The notes below the pieces were generated by a model. It was not told the DNA's origin, ran no database searches, and was given only the letters and a program-made list of their open reading frames with translations. This document shows, one piece after another, positions 12,240 through 24,451 of a stretch of DNA of 64,000 nt. Numbering within the stretch: the first letter of the stretch is position 1; every line of letters starts with the position of its first letter. Origin of the DNA: Emydura subglobosa (taxonomy: Eukaryota; Chordata; Testudines; Chelidae); assembly GCA_007922225.1 (NCBI GenBank), contig ML679946.1, forward strand, positions 96,788,759-96,852,758, given 5' to 3'. The translations under genes and the position numbers were made by a program.

Positions 12240-13750
12240 TCGGTTCGGTTCTGATGGCTACAGTTTCAAGCTCAACATAGTGAACCTCTGCTATTTGCTT
12301 CAAATTTAGAGTCTCTAGGAATACAAAGATCAAAGATAGTGATCACACATACATTCACAAGTAAAAGGTCTAGTCTGTTTGACAAGTTTTATTAAAATTA
12401 CAAGGAAGGTTATGATTTCTCTTGAATATAGAAATTCTGTAAAGACCTGTGCACAAATTACAAATATAGTCATACTCACATCCTTAATGGTATTCTTAGG
12501 ATCTAATAGATGCCTTGCCAGTTGATCATCAGCAGTAGGAACCGACCTTGTAGAGTTTTTCTGTAAGGAATCCATTTTATCCACATCTAACATTTAGCGC
12601 ATGAGCATGAAAGTGTCCACCCTCTTTTTCCCGATTTGTATTGTGTCCCCCAATAATATCGGTGTTATCCTGTTTTTCATAGGTTGGTTATAGTTCCTTT
12701 TATTCTCATTAGCATTTATGCATGACAAATACCCTGCGGTTAGGGCACATGTTAGAACAATGTGGCTACCAAATATCTTGTAAGCAAAAATTTACTCTTA
12801 CAGTTAATTTTTCACAGTACCACCCATTGGTACATCTTTTTCCATAATCTTGGTGCTTATGGTCATTCTTTGGTCAATTACTTTTGTCAAGCATTTCTTT
12901 AACCTATGGTCTAGTGTGGCTAAGCTGACATCTTACAGGCCTCAGCCTGTAGAGGCTTTGCATTTCAGCCCAATTTATTTAGATATCTAATGCATACTTA
13001 TCACTTCTAAATACTTATCAATTTTGTACTTTTATAATCCTACAACTTAATTCTAGCTGGACCATTGGTTCATATGTTCTTAACAACACATATTAATAAC
13101 CCTAAACCCAAATCTGCATGAGGGCTCTGGTCAGCATCACTCGTTCCAATTCTACCCAAGGATTGGGACCCTCTATGTACCACGGTCCTATCCATTTATT
13201 GGATCAGAACAAAAAGCCCTTTAAAACAAGGTATTTATCCAAAAATCCTTTGTCTGTTGGTCCCTAGGGAATCCAGATCAGGTCTTTGAACTGTCCTCCT
13301 GTAACTGGTGATTAGCAGACAAAAGATCTCCCCCTCAGTGCAAAACTTCAAAGACTGAGTCCATAGGTGGGGGTTTACAATTGCCTCTCCCAATACTTCC
13401 TATGAGTTCCACTTCACTCTTTGCCCACATGATCATTTATGTCTGCTATATGGTTCAACATAGTCTTTTGAAGTGCACATTATCTCCCAGAGATTATGTT
13501 AATCCTTCTTCTTCCTAAAGAAGTTCCATACAATCCCACAATACACAAACATTTGCATTTTCAATACAGTGGACACAAAATATATTAAATGAAATTCAAT
13601 AATATTTAATTTAAATCCATAAGGTTTGCCCAGGATATTGCAGGATACTGTCATATCTGTCAAATGCACATCCTGAGTTGATACTACCTTCATGACACAG
13701 TTTTAGATTTGCCTTCTCAGCACCTATCTTTACACTGAGATACTGCTTGA
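12240..13750. other. Unidentified sequence between DIRS-like blocks
   Basis: AT-rich DNA without recognisable coding or terminal repeats. Its position, between the recombinase end of DIRS copy 1 and DIRS-terminus-like DNA at 13.76-14.07 kb, suggests a secondary insertion, but no target-site duplication was identified. Confidence 0.3.
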
Positions 13751-13759
13751 GAGTCTCTT

Positions 13760-14070
13760 ATGGTGAAGCATCCATAGGGACATAACCTCTTCTTCTTTGA
13801 GTATTCACCTGTACAGTAGCTTGAGTTCTTCAAGTTGTTTTGTTCCTATTGGTGTTTTACCTCCAGTTCTCCTCTGCTGCAGTCTTCCAGGCTTTATAGT
13901 CCAGAAAGGCTGTAGTTCCATGCCTCCTTATATGCCCAGACCTGGGAGTATACTGCTATTTACCATCGCTGGTTGAGAGTGTATGGGCATGCACGCATCC
14001 TACGATAAAGTGTCCATAGAGAAAAAACATCTTGAAGAATTCAAGTTACTGCACATGTAGATAACCTGTC
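13760..14070 (+). repeat. DIRS-terminus-like sequence
   Basis: It contains GAGTTCTTCAAG near 13831 and, at the far end, ACATCTTGAAGAATTCAAG (14030) followed by a TTACTGCACATGTAGATAACC-type ending. These resemble, in opposite orientations, the TTCTTCGAG-type termini of vertebrate DIRS elements; copy 2 has CTCTTCGAGTGATTGCTC at its 5' end. In between lie a CTTTATAG stretch and a CTTATATGC stretch, which may correspond to the TATA-like leader. It could be the terminal or internal complementary region of copy 1, or part of a separate decayed copy. Confidence 0.4.
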
Positions 14071-14403
14071 CTTTAAAATTCAGAATGAATATTCATTGAA
14101 TTATATTTGCAGTAGTTGCCCAACTTAATTCCGTCTCATGTATCAAAGTTGTTATATAAGTTCCAATTGTAGGGCCAAATTTTACCTTACTGAGTGGCAT
14201 AAGAGAAATGAGGGCAGAATATGGAGAGCTGAACCTTTAACACTGGTTTATGAACCAGGTAGGAACAAGAGTTTGTTACTCACAGGTCAAGTTTACAGAG
14301 CTGGCAGTTACAGAAAACATCCCTTTACTTGTATATTGTGAAAACTCTAAAGGTCATTGAGGCACAAATATAGAATTACTTTTCAGAGTATAACTGCATT
14401 CTG

Positions 14404-14976
14404 CGGCCTTGTCTACATTAGAAAAATAAGTCAACCTAATGTAGGTAGACTGACAGCCACCGGTGGCTGACATTCACACTACCCTCCTTGGGTCAGTGGA
14501 GTACGTCCTCACCAAGAGCACTTCCACTGACCTAAGAGGGGCCGTGTGGGGTGCCTCTCCCACTCACCATTCCCTGCTGGGAGCAGCCCCGGGTTTCTTC
14601 CTTCCCAGTTCCCCTCCGGAAGCCGCCCGGGTCTTCTCCGCTCCCTGAGGGAAGTGGATGGAGAAGCACCCGGGCTTCTCGTCCCGCTCCCAGTTGTAAG
14701 TGGAGACCAACTGCTCAGCTCTCCAGGGTGCTTTGCAATTGATGAGAATGACTGTCCCACAGCCGATATAAGGGACGCAGTGTCTATGCCGACACTGCGT
14801 CAACCTAAGTAAGCCAACATAAACCCTACACCTCTCATTGAGATGGTTTTATTATGTCAGCATAGCAAAGGAGTTACATTGGTTGGAGGAGCATTTTAGT
14901 CTGTGCACCTCCACTGTTTTATCAACAAAAGTTGACTTTTGTCAACAAAACTCTCTAGTGTATACCTGCCCTAAAG
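14404..14976. mobile_element. TIR transposon (MITE-like), GC-rich core
   Basis: The left end GGCCTTGTCTACATTAGAAA and the right end, which ends TCTAGTGTATACCTGCC, are imperfect inverted repeats. The element is 573 bp with no transposase. Its GC-rich core (14520-14720) differs sharply from its AT-rich ends. It is related along much of its length to the element at 17.38-18.04 kb: both carry a GTGGAGT-CGTCCTCACC block and an ACACTGC-type block near the right side. Short frames across the core have no conserved domain. Confidence 0.65.
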
Positions 14977-14979
14977 CCC

Positions 14980-17160
14980 CATTCCTACAAAGACATGATT
15001 GAAAGGGACTACTTCCATAATTAAAGTTAGGAACATGTGTTTAAGTCTGTGGAGGATGGACCCTTCAGCAGAAGTGGACACCAGTTTATATTTCTTATTA
15101 TAGTCAGTTGTCAAGACAAGTGAGATAAATGGTGGTCACTTAAAGGACCCAAAGGAGTTGACAGTATTGATAAAGAACTAAATGTCTCTTTTGAATGAAC
15201 TTTCAATAGTCAGAGCTGAAAACAAAGTAAAATATCTCTTTAAAAAAAAAAGCCTTATTTGGTGTATTATCAATAGTATTCACAAAAATGTTGTGAACCA
15301 ATCCATCAGCTAATCAATACATAATACTTTCTATGTTCTTTGCAGGAAAAAAATAACAGCAGGAGGACAAACTTTTTCAGCTCCATTGCACAGTAGCAAC
15401 TTGCAGGTTCAAATCAAACCAAAACAGTAGTTTTGCTGGAAAATAATCATTGACATATTTCAGAATATTCAAGGAAAAGCAATTACATCAATGCTAATAA
15501 TTATTTTTAATTTCTTCTGCTTATGATGAAAGAACCTAACAAGACTATTCTAATAAAGTAATATGGATTGGTGTGGACTCCTATGAATTTATAACAAAAC
15601 GCTCAGGTGACAGTAAAACTAAGTGCTTTGCTAAATAAGAATGGATTTAAGCACATGCTTATGTACTTTGTTGAACTGGAGCTTAAGGCCCAGCTCCTAC
15701 AATGAACTCTGTGCAGGTGGATCCCTGGGCTCACAGGAAGTCCCATTAACTACTCATTGCAGAAATCAGGATCTGAGATCATAGATGTTACCTATCCTTC
15801 AGAAAGCACAAGTTTTTTTCCTGATTTATAGCAACTTATTTGTTCTAAAATGCTGTATTTATTACTTTAACTCAGTGTTATTACTTTACAATAAAGAAAG
15901 AGGTTGGGGGAGAGAGGAATGTGGAGAACAATTAAAGATTCTGCAGCACCACAGTAGAAATCCACCTAAGGACTGTTCCCCAGATTCAGGTACTAAGAAG
16001 AACTTTTACATATAGTCTTCCAACACAAAACTGGGTCTTAGCTTCCTCCACAACACTATCTCCATTTGTAGGATTGTATAGCAGGCTCCACACAAGATTG
16101 GGATCCACAAAGGAAGAGGGGGTAAGGACAGATAATGGGTATAAAGTGGGAAACCCCCTGGGAATTCTTTCCCTGCTGAGCATCATGGAGCTGATCTACA
16201 AAGAGTAATATATCATTTATTATAGTTAGGATTGAATACTTAATATATGTACAGTATTTGGAAAATAAAGGCTAAGTACTATAGATGCTACATATTATTA
16301 ATCTGGTATTTATAGAGAACATTTTATTATATGTACCTACAACTGTTAGAACATTATCTAAAAAATCCCAACTGCTTAAAACAAGAGGTTGGATTGGCTT
16401 ATTTTTATCTTCTTTTTCAAGTGTATTAAATTCAACCTTGTTATAGTTTATATTTTACAAAAAGAGATATGCGGTGAAGTAGGGAATGAAGCATAAAGAG
16501 GCTAAATGATTTGCCCACGGTCACACAGGAAGTAAGTGGTGGAGCAGGGAAATGAACCTCCCTCTCCTTAGTCACAAGCTAATGAATGAACATGAAGAGG
16601 TTAGTTATGGGTGCTCAGTGCCTCTGAAACTCAGGCAGTTTTTACTTAGGCAATAGAATCCACATTTATAAATCTAACTTTTCTATTTCTTTATTTAAGT
16701 CTATGGAAGAAAAGAAGTTCCTACTTGAGCTCCAAGGTGCCTTTAATATAATTTTAGAAGTACAACATTCGAGAGCCAGCAGCTTCCTCAAAACACACAA
16801 ACAACTAAAACAATCAAATCCAAGCAATACCTTACCACCACAAATATCAGTCCCTCCCCCCAGGTGAACAGAGATGATCTTTGTAGTGTGGCCTGAAAGC
16901 CATCCGATTCTAGCCCTGAAGGGAGAGAGATGCATTCCGCACATCACCTTGCACCCAGCTCCCTTCTTTTATAAAAGGGGGCTCAAGCACATCTCCAAAC
17001 TCTCCTACATCAGTTTCAGAGAAAGGGAAAAAGGATGACCAGCTGTCCTGATTTTATAGGGACAGTCAGGACTTTTTCTCACATAGGTGTCTATTATCCC
17101 TCCACCTCCATCCCAATTTTACACACGTGCTATCTGGTCACCCTAAAGGGAAGCAGTGTC
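14980..17160. other. No gene recognised
   Basis: AT-rich DNA. The stretch 15600-15760 resembles common sauropsid interspersed repeats (AAGCACATGCTTA followed by CCAGCTCCTACA-type text), but it is too diverged to classify. Nothing else is visible. Confidence 0.35.
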
Positions 17161-17162
17161 TC

Positions 17163-17370
17163 GGGGCACATCTACACTGCACAGGGAGGTGTGACTGCAG
17201 TGGGAATATCTGCGCTACCTGTAACTAGCTAGCACACCTAACAACAAACACTAAATACGTGCAGCAGCCCAGGCTGTATCAGCCCCCCAGGAACCCTTCA
17301 TCTTCACTGCAATTTTTAGTGAGCTAGCTCAATTAAAGCGAGCACAGGTGTGCAAGCACCTTCTGCCTGG
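17163..17370. mobile_element. TIR-element-like fragment
   Basis: It begins GGGCACATCTACACTGCAC, a typical end of a short sauropsid TIR element, followed by a GC-balanced body. No clear right end is seen before the next element starts at 17378. Confidence 0.4.
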
Positions 17371-17377
17371 CACTGCT

Positions 17378-18036
17378 GCCTAGGTCCTTGTCGACACTCA
17401 AAACATAAGTCGATATAATATATGACATCCATGCTACTACTTGTGTCGGTGGAGTGCGTCCTCACCAGGAACATTTCTACTGACCTAAGGGGGGCAGTGT
17501 GGGGAGCTGAGAGACCAGCTGAGAGCTCAGCTCCCTGCTGGGAGCCCCACAGGCTGACTCCTGGCAGGCTTCCCTCCCCCCCGCCCCCCACCTCCTTCCC
17601 TGCCAGGAGCTATCCCTGGGGTTTTCCCATACCAGTTCCCAACTGGAAGCCAGGGGAAGCTGCAAGGGGCTTCTCCCATCCCCATTCCCAGGCACTTCTC
17701 GTCCCTGGGAAGTGGAGTCCAGTTGCCCCCCCAGCTTCTTGCCCTCCCCTTCTCCCCGCAGGGAGCCTGCAGCCTTGTCAATCTCAGCCATGAAATTGAC
17801 AAGGCTTCCCGGGGCTTCTCCCATCCCAGCTCACAGCCTGGAGCTGGGGTCCAGCCACTTGGTCTTGCAGTAGCCTGGGCTTCACATCCAGCTCCCAGAA
17901 CCAGCTGCCCTGGCTTGCTGCAGCCCGGGATTGGGCTTTCTTGTCAATTTCACTGGAGTGCTGAAATTCACAAGCATGACAGCCCCATCACCAATGTAAG
18001 GGGACACAGTGTCTACGCTGACACTGCATTGCCCTA
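17378..18036. mobile_element. Second copy of the 14.4-kb TIR family, right end missing
   Basis: It shares the GTGGAGTGCGTCCTCACC block (17448-17466), the CTGACCTAAG block and the GACACAGTGTCTACGCTGAC block (18003-18022) with the 14.4-kb element, at corresponding positions, but its core is longer. The core contains two hairpins of one design, at 17774-17803 and 17940-17974. The expected right terminal repeat is absent: the sequence runs directly into the Harbinger-like start at 18039. Confidence 0.55.
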
Positions 18037-18038
18037 CG

Positions 18039-19660
18039 GCCTTGTCTACACTAGAAAGGTTTGTCAACGATAGTTACATCAGTGTTAAAAAAGCAGGGTA
18101 ATTACAGTGCTCGCACCCCTCCACACAGCAGTCATTGTGCCACCAAAGCGCATCCACACTTGATGCTTTGCTTTTGACAGTGAGAGCAGTGCACTATGGG
18201 CAGCTATCCCACTGTGTAACTTGTCACGTTCAGCTGCTAGGAATTGTGGGAAGGGGGATAGGTGTGTGGAGCAGCATGGGTCAACATCCCATGATGCATT
18301 GATTTCTGTCCTGTCATTCATTGCATTCCTGGCTGCATTTCGCACCTTTTCTCAACAGCACCCCGTTTTCTGTGCGCCTGCCATCTCTATCTGAAAGGAT
18401 CATAGATCCTGCACTGCTCTGCACTGTTGCTATCAGCGATCTGAACATGTTGCAGCTGGTCGCACAGTATGTCATGAGCTCCGAATTGGAACAGGAATTC
18501 AAGATGCCTGACCTGTTGAGTGGCATGCAAACAAACAGCACCGCATTACTGTTTTCATTCACGGAGCATCTGCACATGGAACTGCCACTTTTAGGCACGT
18601 GAGACAAGCACTGAGTGGTGGGATTGCTTCGTTATACAGGTCTGGGATGATGAGCAGTGGCTGCAGAACTTTCAAATGTGCAAAGCTACCTTCATGAATC
18701 TCTGCATGGAGCTCACTCCTGCCCTGCAGTGCAGGGATACCAGAATGAGATCTGCCCTCTTGGTGGAGAAGCATGTGGCAATCACCATGTGGAAAGTGGC
18801 AACTCCAGATTGCTGCCAGTCAGTAACTAATTGGTTTGGAGTCAGCAAGTTCACCGTTGGAGCTGTGTTATCACAAGCGTGCAGAGCCATTAATCGATTC
18901 TGCTGTGAAGGATTGTGACTCTGGGCAATATGTATGAAATAGTGGATGGCTTTGCGGCGATGGGATTCCCTAACTGTGGCGGGGCAATAGATGGCACGCA
19001 TATCCCAATTTTGGCCCTGGACCATCTTATGACGAAGTACATCAATAGAAAGGGGTACTTCACTATGCAGGCGCTTGTGAATCACCATGGGCGTTTCACT
19101 GACATCAATGCGGGTTGGTCAGGAAAGGTGCATGATGTTCGTATCTTCAGGAACACTGGCATATACAGGAAGCTACAAGCACTTTCTTTACAGACCAAAA
19201 GATTCAAATGGGGGAGGTTGAGATGCCCATAGTGATCCTAGGAGACCCAGTCTACCCACTAATGCCATAGCTCATAAAGCCTTACACGGACAACCTGGAT
19301 AGCAGCAAGGAGTGCTTCAATTACAGGCTGAGCAGGTGCCGAATGACTGTTGAATGTGTGTTTGGCAGGTTAAAGACACGCTGGAGGTGCCTTTATGGAA
19401 GGCTGGACCTAAATTAAGACAATATTTCCGTGGTTATAGTCACCTGCTGTGTGCTGCATAATTTATGTGAAGCTAAAGGTAAAAAGTTTTCCCCTGGGAG
19501 GACTGCAAAGCCGGATTGCCTTACATCTGCGTAAGAGCAGCCAGATGCTAGGCATATAAGAGGGGCACAACAGGGGGCCATATATGGATCAGGAAGGCAT
19601 TGAGGATGAAGGCATTGAGAATGAAAACCCAAAAGTGTTTTTGTGAACAGAGCTGTGCCA
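18039..19660 (+). mobile_element. PIF/Harbinger transposon remnant
   Basis: The left end GGCCTTGTCTACACTAGAAA at 18039 matches the TIR type of the neighbouring elements. About 600 bp of noncoding leader precede a broken DDE transposase gene (18640-19480). No right terminal inverted repeat was found, so the 3' boundary is approximate. Confidence 0.65.
18640..19480 (+). pseudogene. Harbinger (HARBI1-like) DDE transposase, frameshifted
   Basis: Three reading-frame blocks line up with one transposase. The N-terminal helix-turn-helix-like part (18640-18918) has MCKATFMNLCMELTPAL, DTRMRSALLVEKHVAI and FGVSKFTVGAV. The catalytic block (18915-19200) has GFPNCGGAIDGTHIPI, holding the first catalytic Asp, and SGKVHDVRIFRN, holding the second. 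The third block (19200-19470) has VILGDPVYPL and TVECVFGRLKTRWRCL, holding the catalytic Glu. The frame changes near 18910 and again near 19190, and stops occur near 19268 and 19413. The domain order is that of the DDE_Tnp_4 family, which cuts and pastes at three-base targets. The acidic ending (DEEGIEDEG-like) near 19600 may be the natural C-terminus. Confidence 0.75.
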
Positions 19661-19759
19661 TTCTGCGACTGCTATCCAGCTTGAGCTGTGTGTTGGTGAC
19701 AGGTGAAAGTACAGGGTGCAACACAGAAATGCGTTTTGTTCTCAGAGATTGCTTTTATT

Positions 19760-22700
19760 AAATGCAAAATAGTTCACAACACAAAAAAACACACAGGCCT
19801 GGGGATAGAAAGCAGTGGGGGGCAGTGTGAGTTATGATAGCTGTGTGTAAGTCCAGCTCTCATTCTTCTAGATGTCTGAAGGGGTGGAGTGTAAGGGGTA
19901 CTGAGATGGGCTGGGATTTTGGTAGGAATGTGAGTGGATTTTTCAGGCATTTCTACAGGATGTAGGTTTAGAGTAACAGTCTTTTTTTAAAATGTGGATC
20001 TGAAGGATATTGGTGTTAGAGTTATTGGAAACCCTATATTTATTTATTATGTCAAAGGTCTGATTTGGAATGAGGAGAGATTGGTTTCCAAAAACAAGTA
20101 TGTGGACATCTGAACAAAGAAGCGCTTCAGCAACTGTATGTGAAAATTAAAAAGATTATATTCAGTAGTGGAGAGAGACTTGGTTTCGGTCCTTGGACCA
20201 AAGCCAAATTAATGTTAATACTTATATTTAAAAGCAAGCCTTTTCCAACCTGCAAATGGAAGCAACTGTTCTTTATACCACCAATAAGGATAAGTCTTCA
20301 GGAGAAGTCGTGAGGAAGAAGTTCAAAATGCATTTATGATATTTTCAAAGAATACAAGACATGGGGAAATAGCTGTTCATTCAGAAAATACTGCAGCAGT
20401 AATGATCTAGTCTATCCTCGTTAAAATAGAGGAATATGCAGAGAGGAATTAAAATTAACAAATGTAAATTATATGCAAATAAAAATAATACAATAAAAAC
20501 AAATGGGCTGGACAGTAGTAATCCAGAAATATATCTTAGGCTAGAAAGAAAAGATTTTAATTGAAATAAGAGGAAATCAATTTTAAATATCCAAATATAA
20601 AATCATTTTAATAGTAAGAGCTCAGCTGGAACACGGAAGCAGATTCCAAAAGGAATGGGTGGAATAAAAATCGCCAAAAAAATCTTCCATTCAGTTTGAT
20701 CTATGCCTACTGGAGAGACTAGGAAAAAAACAAAAACCGATAAATGAATTATGACCTTCTACAGTTCCTTACGAGCCCAAGCAATTCCACTAAACAAGTT
20801 CTGTACTTGGTTGTACACACTGTTCTTTGGATGCAGTTGCACAATTCTCTCATATGTCAAATGTGGCCCTGTGATTCTGGGCTTTTTTTGGAAGGTCAGA
20901 ATACTGAGAACTGAGATGAGCCTTGTCTGAACATAGATGGACGCTTTATTGTTTTGACTTTAGGACTTTTCCATCTGTATTCTTGACAAAGGGCATTGCG
21001 GCATGAAACAGCTATGATCCAAATCAGATAAATGTAGAAAGGAAATCTTGTGAACTGGACTATTTTTATACAAAACTATTTTTTGCTTTGCTAGATAAGC
21101 ACATGACTTAATCTGATTAATGGCTAAGGGCATAATTCGGTCATGTTGTTCTTTAATTAATATACTGTAAAATGTTGCTATGCAAAGTTTTTGCCCTTTC
21201 ATGCAGATACAATGTATCTTACTTGGGTATAAGCAATGCTTGATGGATTTCTTTTTACAGTTGCTTCAAGGCTGTTGCATAAACACAAAGTCAGCAAAAC
21301 TGCTATTCTTCAGAGTGGCTTTTGCATATTTCCCTTTGTGGGATGCACACTTCACCACTCCCCTGGCTGCTGAATTATCGGAACCTTCTAGAAAACTATC
21401 GCTTGTTGACACAACATAAGTGTCCTCTCATAGCACCTAATATTTAGAATCAAAGTTATAAGAGTTCATGCAATTTCAGGGCTTTCTTTGGCTGTGTTTC
21501 AGTGCATCATATCCATTACCGACCATTGAGACTCAGAAAACACTGGGTTGAAAGCAGTATATTTCATAACCCTCTGTTTTATTCATATTAGATGTATATA
21601 CTGCTGCTCAGAGTTCTATAAGAAAGTCATTTCCTCAGATTATTGTTCTACTTACCAGACCTTTACGCAGACACTCTTGGTTCTAGGCCTTCTTCCTGAT
21701 GGCATCCCGTTGAACTTGAGCCTCAAAACAGTTCTTGGTTCATCAGGATCCCATTCCCTTTCATACATAGAGGTGGCTTTTGTCCCATTTGACGCCCTCT
21801 AAAGATAGGAAATGGAATTTTTATGTCTAAAACTGGAACTTTCCTCTGGGCTCAAGCTGCTGGAACTTCTGCTTCAGCCATGAGGTGGCTTGAGCTATCT
21901 GAATCTCATGTTACAACAATTTCTGTGGTGGGAACTTTGACTGTACCTGCTTCAGTTGCACTATTTCCATAAATAAGGAGCACTATAAAAGTGAAGGTTT
22001 GCAGGATTAGAAATATTCTCACTAATTATTTGTTGAACATCAGTTCAGAACAAAAGTAAAGATAGTTCCTTTCTCACATATCTGACTGGGCTCTTCACTT
22101 GCCTTAGTTCTGCAGGAAGTCAAACTAGATCATCATAATGGATCCCTCTGACCTTAACCTATGAAACTTTTCTGCTCATTCTCATTAGCTATAAAACAGG
22201 GATAATATTTACTTTGTCAAATACAGTGAGATCCTTGGTAGATAGATACTGTATAAATGGAAGTATTAGTAACTAACCTAATTATTGTATACTAAAGAGC
22301 AGTGCTACTCTGGAAAGTGACTTGTTTAAGAGAGAGAGAGATTGGTTTCACATTTATTTTATCTCAATGATTTCCCAGTCAGATTTTCTCAAGTTTACAA
22401 GAAACAATTTTTTTTCTTATTATCAGACCAGCAAACTCTACATGGGAAATGAAAGTTTCAGACTATGTTTATTTATTGTATTATCACAAGTAATAAAAAT
22501 ACCCTCCGTTACACCAACTCAACCCTATTGCCTTCAAGAGCATTGTGCAGAAGTAATTCAGAGCAGAACTTAAAGAGAATGGGCACAGACAATTCTTCAT
22601 TTGGTAATTGGTTAATAATTGTGTTGACGAGGCATGAACCAGAGCTGAATCCAGTTCACTCTTCCATAGCTGTGCTGATTCTGCAGGAATTAGTAGCGAA

Positions 22701-23390
22701 ATCTTGTCACTCAACAGATATGACTCCAAATACAGAAGGGGAGCAAATCTGCTGTGTAAGAAATGACCGTTTTTAGACATTCACTTTTCAGAGTCATACT
22801 GCAATGTAGAGGGCTCATTGTAAATGGATCTTGTGTTGGTGTACAGAGAGCAGGGGATCTTTCCCCCTTTGTACACCCTATGCAAGACGAGGAAGAAATG
22901 CAATCCCTGCATTTATTGAGTACAGGAACTGCTGCCTCCATGAGCTCCTAGATGAGCATGTGGCCCCTACCTTGTATCAGCCACTGTAGAGATCCATTAC
23001 AATGGTACAGCCCAAGCACCAACCTGGGTTTTGGACCCCTGAAGCACAATCCCTTCCCAGCTTCCTCCTGGAGTTGCACACATCCACATATGCCCCAACA
23101 CAGACCAATTCTTTAATGGCACAATTTGGCCGTAAAGAAAGTGTATGTAGTAAGATCTGATGCTGTAAGGTGCTGAGCACCCTCAGCTCCCATTGATTCC
23201 AGGCGTTCCCCTCAGCTGGTATCCTGTCTCTAACCTGGCCAGTGATGCAAGCCTCACAGGAAGAAGTAAAACTCCCCATAATATTGAACCATGTGCAGGG
23301 AATTTTCTTCTTTACCCCTCCTGGTAATTTGTTGCAGCATGAGATATGACAGTCATTGGCATTTAATATTATAGAAGGGGAAGTAAAGCT
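19760..23390. other. AT-rich stretch without recognisable gene
   Basis: No host gene is recognised. A CR1 3'-end scrap lies at about 22108-22168. Short frames at 22322-22776 and 22977-23279 show no domain. Confidence 0.4.
22108..22168 (+). mobile_element. CR1 3' end scrap
   Basis: Contains CTGCAGGAAGTCAAACTAGA followed by a TCATAATGG and CTCTGACCTTA ending, the typical 3' terminus of sauropsid CR1 and CR1-tailed SINEs. Confidence 0.6.
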
Positions 23391-23397
23391 GTTCTTA

Positions 23398-24445
23398 TCA
23401 TAAATGTAACTTTTTCAAAAAACAAGCAGCCCTTCTCAACATGGCTCTTCCCATGCTTGCGTCCTCTCTTGCCTGCTGCACGATGGCGTAGTGGGATGTA
23501 AAGGTGTGTACCGATGACCAGGTCGCTGCTCTGCAGATGTCCTGCAAGGGCACTCGTTCCAGAAAGGCCGCGGATGAGGCCTGGGCTCTGGTAGAATGTG
23601 CGGTGACTGGACCTGGGAGTCGCATCTTCGCCAGCTCGTAGCAGGTTTTAATACACGCGGTGATCCAGGTGGAGATGCGCTGGGTGGAGACAGGTGAGCC
23701 CTTCATCCGGTCCGCCACTGCCACAAACAGCTGCGTTGACTTCCGGAACGGCTTGGTTCGCTCAATGTAGAAGGCCATGGCTCTTCTGACGTCCAGCGAG
23801 TGCCATCTCCGTTCCTCCTCCGAACCATGTGGTTTGGGAAAGAACACGGGGAGGAAGATATCCTGGTTATAGTGGAACTGAGACACCACCTTAGGTAAAA
23901 AGGTTGGGTGGGGTCTCACTCGCACTTTGTCACTATAGAAAACTGTGTATGGGGGTTCCGAGGTTAGTGCTCTTATTTCGGAGACCCTCCTAGCCGATGT
24001 AATGGCCATGAGGAAGGCTACCTTCCAGGAGAGGACGAGCAAAGGGCATGTAGCCATAGGCTCGAAGGGGGGTCCTGTCAGCATGGAGAGGACCAGGTTT
24101 AGATCCCACAGAGGCACCGGGTCACGGACCTGCGGATATAGCCTCTCTACCCCCTTGAGGAACCTAATGGACATAGGGTGTGAGAAGATCGACCTTCCAT
24201 CCAGCAATTTGTGGAAGGCCGAAATGGCCGCTAGGTGTACCCTGAGGGAGGCCAATGCCAAGCCCAGCGACTTTAAGTGGAGCAGGTACTCAAGAATCAC
24301 CTGAATGGGCGAACAACTGGGCGGGACACCCCTGGAGGCTGCCCAAACAGTGAAGGCTTCCATTTAGCCTTGTACACCACCTGGGTAGATGGTTTTCTGC
24401 TACCCAGTAAGACTAATTGGACCTGCGCCGAACAGGCCCTCTCTC
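23398..24445 (-). pseudogene. DIRS tyrosine recombinase, copy 2, nearly complete
   Basis: A 321-codon open frame (24363-23398) holds almost the whole enzyme. An N-terminal SAM-like core-binding region (residues 1-75) is followed by the catalytic domain: first Arg in ITSARRVSEI (R125/R126), HSTR (H256, R259), W282 in ATWSSVHTF at the second His/Trp position, and nucleophile candidate Y292 in SHYAI. The start of the enzyme (VQLVLLGSRKPSTQVVYKAKW, about 24360-24430) lies in another frame, separated by a one-base shift near 24360. The ATG at 24363 is therefore probably internal. The family joins circular cDNA to the genome by recombination. All catalytic residues are present, so it has decayed very little. 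Confidence 0.8.
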
Positions 24446-24451
24446 CCTCCG

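Larger units (their letters stand above)
7785..12240 (+). mobile_element. DIRS-type retrotransposon, copy 1, old and broken
   Basis: The plus strand carries, in order, blocks homologous to the DIRS copy at 23-27 kb and to the one at 46-49 kb: gag (about 7800-9330), RT (9340-10200), RNase H and its tether (10380-10900), and tyrosine recombinase (11150-12110). The order gag-RT-RNase H-YR is diagnostic of DIRS elements, which use a tyrosine recombinase instead of a DDE integrase. Stops and frameshifts occur in every block. This is the only one of the three copies retaining remnants of all domains. Both boundaries are uncertain. DIRS-terminus-like DNA reappears at 13.76-14.07 kb and may be its separated 3' end. 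Confidence 0.75.
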
